Made by a program: the position numbers and the translations under genes. From NCBI GenBank assembly GCA_910890315.1, contig CAJVGD010000027.1:124001-188000 (forward strand): a stretch of DNA of 64,000 nucleotides, in the 5' to 3' direction. Below are positions 1-10,002 of the stretch, one piece after another. The DNA is from Serendipita indica DSM 11827. Taxonomy: Eukaryota; Basidiomycota; Agaricomycetes; Sebacinales; Serendipitaceae. Below the pieces are notes generated by a model. It saw only the letters and a program-made list of their open reading frames with translations, did not search any database and was not told where the DNA came from. Within the stretch, counting starts at the first letter, position 1, and each line of letters begins with the position of its first letter.

Positions 1-1686
1 GTCGCAAGGAGTAGAGCAAGCGTGCTACACATGGTTGTGTAGAACTTTGGATCTGTACGCTCAAAGATAAGAGCGTATACATCATCAATGTCTCCAGGTT
101 GATCGGCCGAGATCAGACGGCTGTATGTGCTCTCAGGTTTCTCCCACGAGGTTGTGCTCTTGAGCATTCGACATGCAGTGCTAGCCCAGATGAACAGTCC
201 ATTGGCTTTTTGGACCAATCGTCTCCTCTTCTCGGGCGATAACACACCTTCCAGTGATTGGTGTACATAGTTCGCAATGTCGTCAATGTTATCGCGATGT
301 TCTATGTCGTGGAGGCGGTCTTTCATCTTCACCTTGGTCATGAACGGCCCGAGGGTGGCTTCAATGATGGGATCTGGCCGACTGGTGATGAGTATTTTGA
401 GGGTTTGACTCCCACGAACGGCCATAATGACACTTTCCATAAGCTCCTTTCTCTGCATTTCGGACTTGCATTCGTCAACGGCATCGATGACGAGAATAAC
501 GCGATTTTTTCGATGTCGAAGTGGATTGATGACGAGTTCTTGGAGCTGGTCGTGAAAGGGGCTCCGCATAATAGCAGGATTGCGTTTCACGGCATCAGCA
601 ATATGTGGCGCTAGCTCGGGCATTCGTTGCACAAGTTCTCTGGCTATAGTGGACCAGAATTTCTCTGTGCTAGAACACTCGCTGCTGTCTAAGGAGAAGA
701 AGAACTGGGCTCCTAAGACTCGCTGTGCCTGCCAGAATTCCGATGCGGACATTGCGACTGTGGATTTGCCAGACCCCGCTATGTCACAAAGCCAGAATAT
801 CGGCGTCCTTGAGATATCTTCCGCGGCCCAATTTGATATCACCTGAAGTATCGCCTGACGCGTGCCGGGCAAACATGTCCTGTGGACCGAAGATGCGACG
901 AATGCTACCATTGGTAGCTGAAGGATGGAATTTATGTCAATCTGCGCTGATTAGCGAGTTGGCGATTTCTCATACTCAAGAACTTGCATACCGTCACTCG
1001 ACGACGCTTTGGTGCTTCGTCCAATCATTTGAACGCGTTGCCCGGTGAAAAGACACAATGAGTGCTGTAATGGTAATGAGATACGAACACAGTCGCCGAC
1101 AGAGAACTCACCATGAATTGATTGTGCTGATGCTCGACGTCATGATTGAATTTACGAACCACTCCCGCATCAAGCTTTACTTTAGTCATAGCAGTAAATG
1201 CGAGGCGACTGCGCCTACGCCTATGATTGGTAATCTTCCCATGGAAATCCTCGAGTAACCTGAAAAGTTAGTGTATCAAAATAAGATTGGAATGCGCACA
1301 TACTCCACATAGCGAGTGAGTGGCCGACTGAGCGTCTCGTCTACCGCCCTTTCTCCTTCGGGATATTTCTCGAGATAGGCGACTTGATTCTCAATTGCAG
1401 TCATATATTGAACTAGACACTGCGCTAAGTCGTTCCACTCTTCTTGATTATCGTCGATGGCCTGGTATGCTCATTAGCCGAGGGTATGTAAACTTTGGCA
1501 ACTCACTTGGATACCTTCGAGAATTGATGTTGTTGCCTTAAGTGCTTCCTTGAGAGGAGAAAGTATATCCATCCCTTCGGATTCCTTCGCCAAGTTGAGG
1601 CTGGAAGTGGCCATCCGTTGTACACGACTCTCATCTTGAGGAGGATCCGGCTGAGGACAAGGAATATGGCTGATAAACCGCAGCAT
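1..1686 (-). CDS. NACHT-domain STAND NTPase, N-terminal part (runs off left edge)
   Basis: A signal-transduction NTPase of the fungal NLR-like kind. Reading leftwards, a short first exon (ATG at 1686, ends near 1507) and helical exons (about 1461-1304 and 1259-1113) give a leucine-rich amphipathic N-terminal domain. A NACHT domain follows, with Walker A GSGKST (near 750-790) and Walker B VILVIDAVDEC (near 490-520). The open frame continues to base 1, so the sensor repeats lie outside. Family knowledge: such proteins act in heterokaryon incompatibility, innate-type recognition or programmed death. What this one senses cannot be told here. The start at 1686 is the first ATG in frame with the helical domain; an extra upstream exon is possible. 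Domain call is firm, exon borders less so. Confidence 0.8.
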
Positions 1687-1924
1687 TGCCGCGATGCTCT
1701 GCCATTGCGAACGATATCGTGGATGCGGTTGGCTCCAAGATAGAGTCGGCGTCTACGACCATACACTCTCGTTCTACGGGAATCCGATTAAACAGATTCG
1801 TAGACCCTGCTGTAACTCCCCTGCCAGTTGAGCTTGAGAGCTCGGGCAGTGGCTCGGGGTGGGCAGAGACGACGTCAATTAGTCACTCCAAAGTGAATGG
1901 CACTTAATAATCACCCCAAGCTAC

Positions 1925-2740
1925 AAATATATTGTATAGTATGTATAAGGTACCGAGAACGAATCTCAAACTCTGAGTGCCCTATACATCCCCGCCTTGG
2001 TTTCCCAACACCCCCCTCCCGAAGATTCAGCGAAACAGCCTACCCTCCTCGAGGGCACTGAAGGCGCAGATGAGATGGATCACATCTGCAAACAAGTGAG
2101 AGCTGTGCCCTTGGAAGACGTCTCGGGGCTCATGGTCTCCGTCGAACGTTCATGTATGGTGAACACGATTGGCTGATCAGTCATGCAAGTCCTAATAGGA
2201 CCAGCTGTTCCCCAAGCAGAAAATTTTGTGGCCATTTGGTACCTGGTTTGCATTTCTGTGTCTTCGGGGGCATGCCATCGAAAGGCATTGGCGAGCGTCC
2301 ATCTCCTGGTTTTTCCCTTCTTCTCGTTACCGCCTTGGAGTTTGTTTGCCTTTATATCACTGGTGATAATTCCAGCTCCTTCAACGACCGGCTGTGATTG
2401 GAGAATCTTGCGGCGAAAGTGGAGGAAGAAACGCAAGACGAGCGTGCTACAGGGGAGGTACGCGAAATAGGTGAGCAGAACTTGCAATCAAAGTGGTGCG
2501 ACGCAGAAAGTGGTGACCTCTGCGACGTGAATGCAGATGATGCCCAGGTAGAAGATCATACCGTCGACGCAGAGCGCGTGAATGATGCCTCCGTTAGCGG
2601 AACGATTCAACGTCCTGAGATTGCGTCTAAATCCGACTGCGTTTGCGGTAATGGTGACGAGGGTGACAACTTCGATAAAGAGCTACAGGTTGTCAGTTGA
2701 GGCGGCCTTTCTCAGGGCTAGACATGATTCAATTGAGAAG
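1925..2740 (-). pseudogene. Truncated copy of the last exon of the DUF6533 gene
   Basis: Minus-strand sequence matches the last intron end, last exon and 3' flank of the intact DUF6533 gene at 8190-9703. The exon-equivalent runs from about 2682 down to 2080. It reads LFIEVVTLVTITANAVGF where the intact gene reads LFIEVVILVAVIAHALGF, and shares the stretch QVLLTYF. An in-frame TGA sits where the intact gene has GGA (in APLGLQ), near 2488-2490. Nothing equivalent to the upstream exons is present. Even the 3' flank motif (AGAACGAATCTCAAAC near 1953 and 8105) is shared, so this is a DNA-level duplication about 6.2 kb from its source, not a retrocopy. Confidence 0.75.
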
Positions 2741-3329
2741 GTAGTGCTCATAACTTAGAAATTGCGCACCAGCCGCGTCGTAATCCTCTGGCGGCTATGC
2801 TATAATCATCAGTTCAATGTAGCGCATAGGCGTATGGTAGTTTGCATGCCGGAATCGCGTTGGCTGAAGTGACGAGTTCTGGATGCACGAGTGTTGCATA
2901 GTAGGGGGGGTGAGATGGCAAAGGAATGATTGTATAGGCGGGGAGAGTGCGTCGGCGCGGTGGCGACGGACGTGCTCGGGTACAAAAGTGTTTGCCACCG
3001 AGGCAGCAGACGCACTTGCCGCCATTTTTCCTCCTCGCTATAGCACTTTGAGGATCTACGACCCTCTGATCCAAGATTGTGGTTCCATTGTCGACGACTT
3101 CTATGCAGCGAGACCGTGCTGCTTTGGCGTCTCGTCCTTGTAGCCTAGGTGAATCGTTTTGGGATACTTCCCTGCCCATTTGTGCCCTCATCCTCGGCTT
3201 ACTCTGATTGGGGGGCTAATAGGCGAGGCAGGCGATGGGTGAGATGTCAGTGGGCCCACGACTCCGGCCTTCGCCTACCGAACATTGCCTAGGGCGTTGT
3301 GGGCAGGTTGAAGAATATAACGGTCTTTT
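2741..3329. other. Non-coding or unrecognised stretch
   Basis: Open frames exist on both strands (for example minus 3191-2814, with a Cys-rich stretch KCVCCLGGKHFC). None shows a recognised domain or a convincing exon structure. The minus frame could belong to a degraded gene together with 3330-3695. Confidence 0.4.
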
Positions 3330-3695
3330 TCATTGACGCGATGGCTCTACTAGCGCGCAATGTTCGTGCGTCGCCGCTGTGGCGGAGCCTTGCCACCTGC
3401 TCTTTACTTTCTCCTGTATGTAGGCCCTTTGGCCCAATAAATCGCAATATTGTCTATCATATGTAATGCTATTTGTCCTTCGCCTGCCTCTCGCAGCACG
3501 GAGAGACCTTCGGTCTCCAACCAAGTCGTTGAAAGTAGCTTCTACTCTTCCTCGTGAATAGAACGCCAACGCTGCATTCACGCCCAACGCATTTTCAATG
3601 AGCTTCTTGACCGCCGTTTGGAGATCTACGATGACCTGGCTTGACCAGATTTGGTGTACTGAGTATTTGTTAACGGCCTTAATGCGACCGACCAT
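3330..3695 (-). CDS. Possible gene fragment, unknown
   Basis: An open minus-strand frame of about 120 codons with a protein-like composition (motifs such as VIVDLQTAVKKLIENALGV and RQYCDLLGQRAYIQEKV). I do not recognise a domain. No start context, splice sites or partner exons could be fixed, so it may be a remnant of a larger gene. It lies between the DUF6533 remnant and the FunK1 gene, in a stretch of decayed sequence. Confidence 0.25.
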   Translation of the reverse strand: MVGRIKAVNKYSVHQIWSSQVIVDLQTAVKKLIENALGVNAALAFYSRGRVEATFNDLVGDRRSLRAARGRRRTNSITYDRQYCDLLGQRAYIQEKVKSRWQGSATAATHEHCALVEPSRQ

Positions 3696-4022
3696 CGTGT
3701 CGACGCGGGTTTCTAAGAGCCTGTGGAATGGTCTTAAGACTTAGCTACTGATCACAAAGTCTTTGAAGAGAGATACAGAAGAAGAAATCATTCGAGCCTT
3801 ATCTAATAGTATTCATACTCAATCTGCCCCCTATCACGTAGTGCTGCATCCTAGAGACGCCGGTGATGCTATGAGCACAAGGACATTCAGGTTCAGGAGC
3901 GTCCGCGCTCTTTATCTGTTCAGTTTTATTGATCAATTCTTAGCAGTACAATATGGCAAAAACATTGCATACGAGGCTTGGTGTCAACATAGGCAAACTA
4001 CAGAAGTACGTTACGATCGACC
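3696..4022. other. Spacer downstream of the FunK1 gene
   Basis: No supported gene. It probably holds the 3' untranslated region of the FunK1 kinase gene. Confidence 0.4.
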
Positions 4023-6795
4023 TTAGTTGTCCGTCTTCAAACGCTTGTGGGACACTTCCATCTCCGAATCCTCCGAATCCTCTGAATCCTCTGAATCCTC
4101 TGAATCCTCTGGATCCTTCTCCGTGTTTGGATTGTAAGGTACCACATCGTCAGCAGAAGCTGGTTCATTCTCGACAGAAAATGCGTTAACAAAGGTGCCG
4201 AAGTCGGGAAAGACCGTGAGGCTTGCCGTATGAAGCTTAGCTGCCTCGTATTCCGTAACCATGTAGGTGACTAGGGTTTGAATCAATGGAACGAGACTTG
4301 GATCTAGTTTCTTTGGGGGGGTTGGTTTCGTGGGAGGGGTTGCTTCCTTCGGGGGATCTGTTACCCCTGTTTTGGGTTCGGGTTCGATCGCTTTGAGCAG
4401 TGTTTTTTTCGCATTTTCCATTGCGGGACCCAGGGATTTATTATATCCCTTGAGATCCTCAATGCTCACCACCGCGTATGGACTAGCATACTCAAAGTAG
4501 AGTCCATTAATATCCCCCAAGTAGTCCCGAAAAATGGTATGTGCATATATAATCGCCTCTTGCGCACGTGCCACAGCCAGGATGGCTATGTACACTTGGC
4601 GCAGGATGAGCGTGAGTGTGGAGATGAGTTGTTGGAGCTTGGCATTATCTGGAACAAGGAGCGTGCAGTTTAGGAGGAAATCAAGTTTCCCCTCAGCACT
4701 GGATCTGCTTGCCGTCGAATCTGTTGCATTGTTGTCACGGAAGATCGCGGTGAGTGCCCGTTTGCGATTCTTGTTGTTTTCGCCATTGAGCTTCAGAGAG
4801 CCTTTTAAATGGGACCAAACAAGTGTGACGTTTTTGGCATGACGGACGACGCAGTAAATGAGTATCCAGTAAAAGGATTCATAGTCGTGCCAAACACGGT
4901 GCAGTGGTCGATGATCAAGTGCAATGGCCATGAAGCGGATGGTACCCTGGCAGCTTGTCAGAAGTGCGTTATCCAGGTGTGAGCACATACAGTCATCTCA
5001 GGCTCCGGGACTTCTTTAACGCTTTTTGCCAGTCCGCCGACTAGCTTTACATTTTCCATGATATCATAGTCGATCTCGAAGGTTTTAATATCCCTTGCCA
5101 AATCAAAATCGATAAGCATGCCACGTCGTGGTGTGGATGATCGGATCTTGATGAGGACACTGTTCACCGAGATATCACGATGTAGGATCCCGGCTTCCAA
5201 GTACAGCATAGCGTGGGCTATAAAATTTTCAGACATGCGATAGAGGTAGCGACATGTGACTCACTTTGAAGACAATCGCGAAGAACAGTGAAAAGCTCCC
5301 TGGTTGACTTGATGTTGGTGATCGGCGTCCCTAAGTCATTGAAGAGCAACCAGCGACCAACTCGTCCGCCAGCAAAAGTGCTGCCGTTTTCCATAGCCTT
5401 CAGCGTGTCAAGTCTCTCCGTGGTCATAAATTCCCCAAGACATTGCGCAGCCTCGGGCGGGTTGCCATGCGCTAAGAGTCTGGGTAGGTAGATCTGACCG
5501 AGAGAGGGTTTGGCTTCTTTGGCTTTTTTGGCTTTGTTAACGAATTCAGCCTCGTGAGTATGACTGGCAATGGGCCAGCTGGTTTTCAACATCTTGATGT
5601 TGTCCAAAATTTGTTCTTGGCTAGGGCTCTGAGTGTGCATGGTTTCGAAGAACTCCCTCTCAACGCAGAGGTACATTCTTGCTCCGCGGCCAAATATGCC
5701 GGCTGCACGCCAGATGGGATGCTTGAGAACAAGGTAGTTTTCCCTCTTATTCTTCAGAGGGTCCTTGAATGCAAACTGCCACATAAAGCTATTCTTTGTA
5801 TCCTGGGACTGTCCACTGTCTGATCGGGGGTTTGTCAACTTGTCGTGCGTGTTGAGAATTGTGAGCAAATTATTTTTGAAGTGGCCGTTTCCCTCGTATT
5901 CAGTAAATTGCATATGTGCCTCAAATACCCTTTCTGTTCCATCGTCGTCTACCCATTTGCGAACGTTGAGCCCAAGGGCATGTCGGTTTCCAATCATATG
6001 GAAGAACCGGACCAGAGGCTCGGCATTTTTTGTGTATGAGAGCGAATCACTGACTATAACTCCACTTGCGGTCCACTTCCACAGTCGCATAAATGGACCC
6101 GTCACAGTGATGGAATAGAGGTGGCGATATGGATTGTTTGGGAATAGTCCAAGGCCGATGTAGCGATAGAGCTGATTGCAGAGTTCGATATGCCTCTCAT
6201 TGTATTTGATACTATCTTTGAGGAACGATTCTATGGGTAAGTTGTCGTCTTTGGAGCGTTTGACTTCGACAATGATTCCTGGATAGTAGAATAGACTGGG
6301 CCCCCATTTGACGTTACTTCCCACGCCGTTGTCGAAGGTAAGGAACAGATCTGGAGCCCCAGAGATATCAAAGCCCAAGTCTGTGTTAAGGGGTTGGCGT
6401 GCATTGTGGGTATCCAGGGATAATAATTTGGAATCCCAGTTCGCCCTTATACAGCTCTGGAATCCTTTTTCCTGAAGGGCTGTCAGTACAATTCCACTGA
6501 GCGAGTATTTACAGACCAGTTCTGGATACATCATATTTTCTGTAACGTCCTTTCCTTTGGCTTTGATTGGAACATTCCCGAAGGGGAATCCGACCTCCGA
6601 GTTATCGAAAGATCGAATCCTCACATCGTTCTCCACATCCTGCATAAAGTTCTCAACAGATTTCACGACGATATTTTCCAGGAAGAAGAGAACTTCAGGA
6701 CGCGCGATCTCTGTGACGGCATCGATTTGGTGCGTCTGAATAGGGCCAACCGAGGTGAAACTCGAGACAGATGAGGAACGGCGACGTTTGTTCAT
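4023..6795 (-). CDS. FunK1-type fungal protein kinase
   Basis: Predicted 893-residue protein from three exons (6795-5265, 5217-4991, 4946-4023); introns of 47 and 44 bases have GT...AG ends and the frame closes exactly. Family knowledge: FunK1 kinases are expanded in mushroom-forming fungi and linked to multicellular development. The catalytic loop HRDISVNSVLI and the DFDLA motif (DFD in place of DFG, usual for the family) lie in exon 2. Exon 3 opens with GTIRFMAIAL and then HDYESFYWILIY, the usual FunK1 C-lobe pattern. The protein ends in an acidic DSE-type repeat followed by KRLKTDN, a possible nuclear signal. The long first exon carries the family's N-terminal extension. ATG at 6795 is the first in frame after the upstream non-coding stretch. 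Confidence 0.92.
4061..4114. repeat. Nine-base coding microsatellite in the FunK1 gene
   Basis: About five to six tandem units close to TCTGAATCC (plus strand) encode an acidic repeat of Asp-Ser-Glu type on the minus strand, just before the kinase's basic C-terminus. Units differ by single bases at the outer edges and are identical in the centre, as expected for recent slippage. Whole-unit length changes would keep the frame. Confidence 0.85.
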
Positions 6796-8189
6796 GGTAA
6801 AAATGGAGAAAGGAGATCCCAGACGAGCTGGATTTAATACGCGTCCGAGCCGACCTCTGGCGTTTACAAGAGCCGGTCCAGACCCCTAGTTGTGTTATCA
6901 GCAAAATCGGACGTGTAACGGCGCCTGAAGAGAGCCGTTGGCATGATAGGTGAGGTTGCCTAATGAAGACGGGCCAAGCAGTGGGATGGAATGTCGGACA
7001 GCCGTCCTCTTGAAGGGCCATTTATAAGTCGAGTTGATATCGTGCCGTCGTCTTGAATACCGCTTATCTTGTTCTCAACTCAGAAAATCAGACAGAAAAA
7101 GGGGGAAGGCGGTCCATTGTCTCCCTCCAACTCGAGTGAATCAGACAGTGTAGTCCTTGGTCGTTGATTCGACCGCACCTCAAGATCGCCAGTTTGTGAA
7201 CGTCGCTCTTGCGTGACATTCATGTATAGATTAGGAGGGCCACCCGCTCAACATGCGGCTCTGTTTCGCTGGACGGGCCAAGAGATGGATCGAGGATTGG
7301 GTGGGCTTACGTGGACATGCAAACCGATTAGCACCAAGAATAAGCTGTTGAGTAGATGTCTCCCTCCATCGAATTCGGCAGCTGGTGGGCGCAGGGCCCA
7401 AGCGTGGTTTGCTCCTGTTGCCAACCTTTGACCACGGCGCTCTGACAGGACGCTATGAAACCTGTACTCCAATCCTTGGATTTAATGTGTATCATCCATG
7501 AATCACCGAGACGTTTCTTTTGGCGAACGCACCGGACATTTATCATGCCATGGGCGTTTAAATGCGGTCGTGGACTCAAGAAGTATGCTTGGTGAATATG
7601 ATTGCATGCAAGGGCACACAATTTGATCAATTTAATTCCCTGAATCCGACTCCTTGAGCTGCGCGATGCGATATGCTGCAGCAGGGGGTTGGCAGCTAGC
7701 AAATAGCCAGATTCACTTTGCTTATCGATTACTGGAGAGATTTTCTCTCGTTTTGAGCCGATTTAGTGGCCAATTCTATTGCCTGCTAGCTCATAGTCTC
7801 ACCGTCGCGTTCTGACAGCAATTGGTCATTCTCAACGCCAATCAAGCATCGGAGATATACCAGAGGAGGTAACGGATCCTATTTTGAACACTGTTACGTT
7901 CTTTCATTCGCCGTCATGACTCCCGTGCCGTCGACTTTAGCCCTTCTCCCAGCATATTGATAAACACTGTCGTTATGAGAAGCACTCCATCTTCATAAAG
8001 TCCTAATTCGGGTGGGCTGGGAGATGGCTCTAGCTATAGGTCACCTCTACAGTTTTAGAGGCGATTCTATCGTACATAAATTCCCTCCTAAATATAGCGT
8101 ACCAAGAACGAATCTCAAACCGTGAGTGGTCTAGACATATCCGTCTCAATCTGTTGATTGTACCAACGATTCAGCGAGACCGTCTTCCC
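6796..8189. other. Long spacer between FunK1 and DUF6533 genes
   Basis: About 1.4 kb without a gene I can support. It should hold the FunK1 promoter at its left end and the DUF6533 3' flank at its right end. The right end (from about 8090) is the counterpart of the sequence duplicated near 1925-2080. Confidence 0.5.
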
Positions 8190-9703
8190 TCATCGAGGGC
8201 ACCGACGGTGCAAGAGAAACAGCCCGCCTCTGTGAACGAGTGGGATCCGGGTCCTCAGGGTACACCTCGGGCTCATGGTCTCCGTCGAGCGCTCATGTAT
8301 GGTAAACGCGATTGGCTGTTCAGTCATGCGAGTCCTAATAGGACCAGCGCCTCCTGACGCAGACGAGGTGGCAGTCATTTGGTACGAGTTTTGCATCTCT
8401 TCTGTGTGTTCAGGAGCATGCCGTCGAAAGGCATTGGCGAGCGTCCATCTCCCGGCTTTTCCCGTCGTCTCGCCACCGCCAGCCACTTCCATTTCGCTGG
8501 TGATAAACCCAGTTCTGTGAGATCCCGCCTGGGATTGGAGAACCTTGCGGCGAAAGTGGAGGAAGAAGCGCGAGGTGAGCGTGCTGCAGAGGAGATACTC
8601 GAAATAGGTGAGTAAAACTTGCAATCCGAGTGGTGCGACGTAGAAAGTGATGACCTCTGCGACGTGGATGCAAATGATGCCCAAGTAGTAGATCATGCCA
8701 TCGACGTAGAGGGTTTGAAGGATGCCTCCAGTGGCGGAGCGATTCAACGTCCTGAGGCTACGTCCAAAGCCGAGTGCGTGTGCGATGACCGCGACGAGGA
8801 TGACAACTTCGATGAAGAGCTACAGGTCGTCAGTCAAGGTGGCCTTTCTCTATCGCCGACGTACAGGGACAATGTACAAGCCCACGGTGGACCATTGCTT
8901 GAAATGAGGGAGAACACAGACGCGAGCGAGAATGTTCCATCTCATGAGCGCTACAAAGTGGTAAGCCCAAACTGGCTAAATGGGCCATGAGCGACTTACG
9001 GTTGACAGTGATCTGGAAGCTAGTATAAACGATGATACTCGCAACAATGTGGATTCCCAAACATAGAAGGAGCAACTGTCGTACACGCGGTGACATGCAG
9101 TAGATTGCGCAGAGGCGCAGGATGAAAATGGCTTGCCAGGGATCAGCCGTCGCCAGGGTTCAAGATACCAACTCTTACTAGGAGAGACAATATACTGGAT
9201 GAGCATGCATATGTCGAGAATTGTCCAAGTAATTTGGCATCTGCGGTCATAAGCATCAAAGACTGTATATCAGAAAGTACCCACTCATTCTGAGTATAAG
9301 GACGTTGCCATGTAGGAAGCAAGGCTACAGCGCGTCAGCACTGAGCAAAAGTCTGTTACCGCCGTACGAACCCGCTCCAAAGATGGATGCCCCGACGATG
9401 GGCAGATAGCGACACTATGGACAACGAGTTATATAAAGCAGAGTATGTAGAAGGGTCGTACGATGAGGTACAAGGTCTTGACGAGTGCGCCGTTTCTCGA
9501 CCACAGGAGTTCGAGCTCGTCGGCGATCGTGAGGAGGATGTCGTAGGACCATAGAGTGAGTGCAACCAAGGCCATATACTTGCATCTGCGTTACACAATA
9601 ACGTCAGCATCCACAGCGCTTCCCAGACGTTCAGCCGTTACATAATGTATTGGTATACGACCTGTTCAAAGGATTCAACGCCTGTGATAGAGCTTCCTGC
9701 CAT
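8190..9703 (-). CDS. DUF6533-domain multi-pass membrane protein
   Basis: Predicted 392 residues from eight exons: 9703-9642, 9585-9462, 9414-9372, 9324-9285, 9240-9179, 9131-9000, 8950-8865 and 8819-8190. The total closes in frame. After MAGSSITGVESFEQVVYQYI comes the DUF6533 core: YMALVALTLWSYDILLTIAD, then ELLWSRNGALVKTLYLICRY. Further hydrophobic segments follow (TWTILDICMLIQYIVS, IFILRLCAIY, LLLLCLGIHIVASIIVY, LFIEVVILVAVIAHALGF, MIYYLGIICIHVAEVI), about seven helices in all, ending in a hydrophilic tail. Family knowledge: DUF6533 proteins are numerous in Agaricomycetes and have no settled function. The donor of intron 3 is ambiguous (two in-frame sites 12 bases apart). A decayed copy of the last exon lies at 1925-2740. 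Confidence 0.88.
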
Positions 9704-10002
9704 TTGATAGGCACTTGAATAAGTCCCAAGCAGGTTACTCGTGAAGACCAGTGGGCAACGAATGCGGTCTGCAGAGGCAGCAGAGACAAAAGAAGTTGAG
9801 GAGACAGGTAACAAGACCCGGACGGGATTTCAGGGTCTCCTCGCGGCAATTTGCAAACTCGGGGGTTCCGACGTCGCAACGTGACAGGGTCTGTGGGGAC
9901 ATCCGAACGCCTAAAATGACGCTAAAAGAATTATGCTACAAGTCTAGGCTACCGAGTAATGAGAATGGGTAGTGGCTAGCATAACTTGGATTTGGCCATA
10001 TT
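9704..10002. other. Divergent intergenic region, DUF6533 / NOP14
   Basis: A 299-base head-to-head spacer that must hold both promoters. No clear TATA element was seen. Confidence 0.5.
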
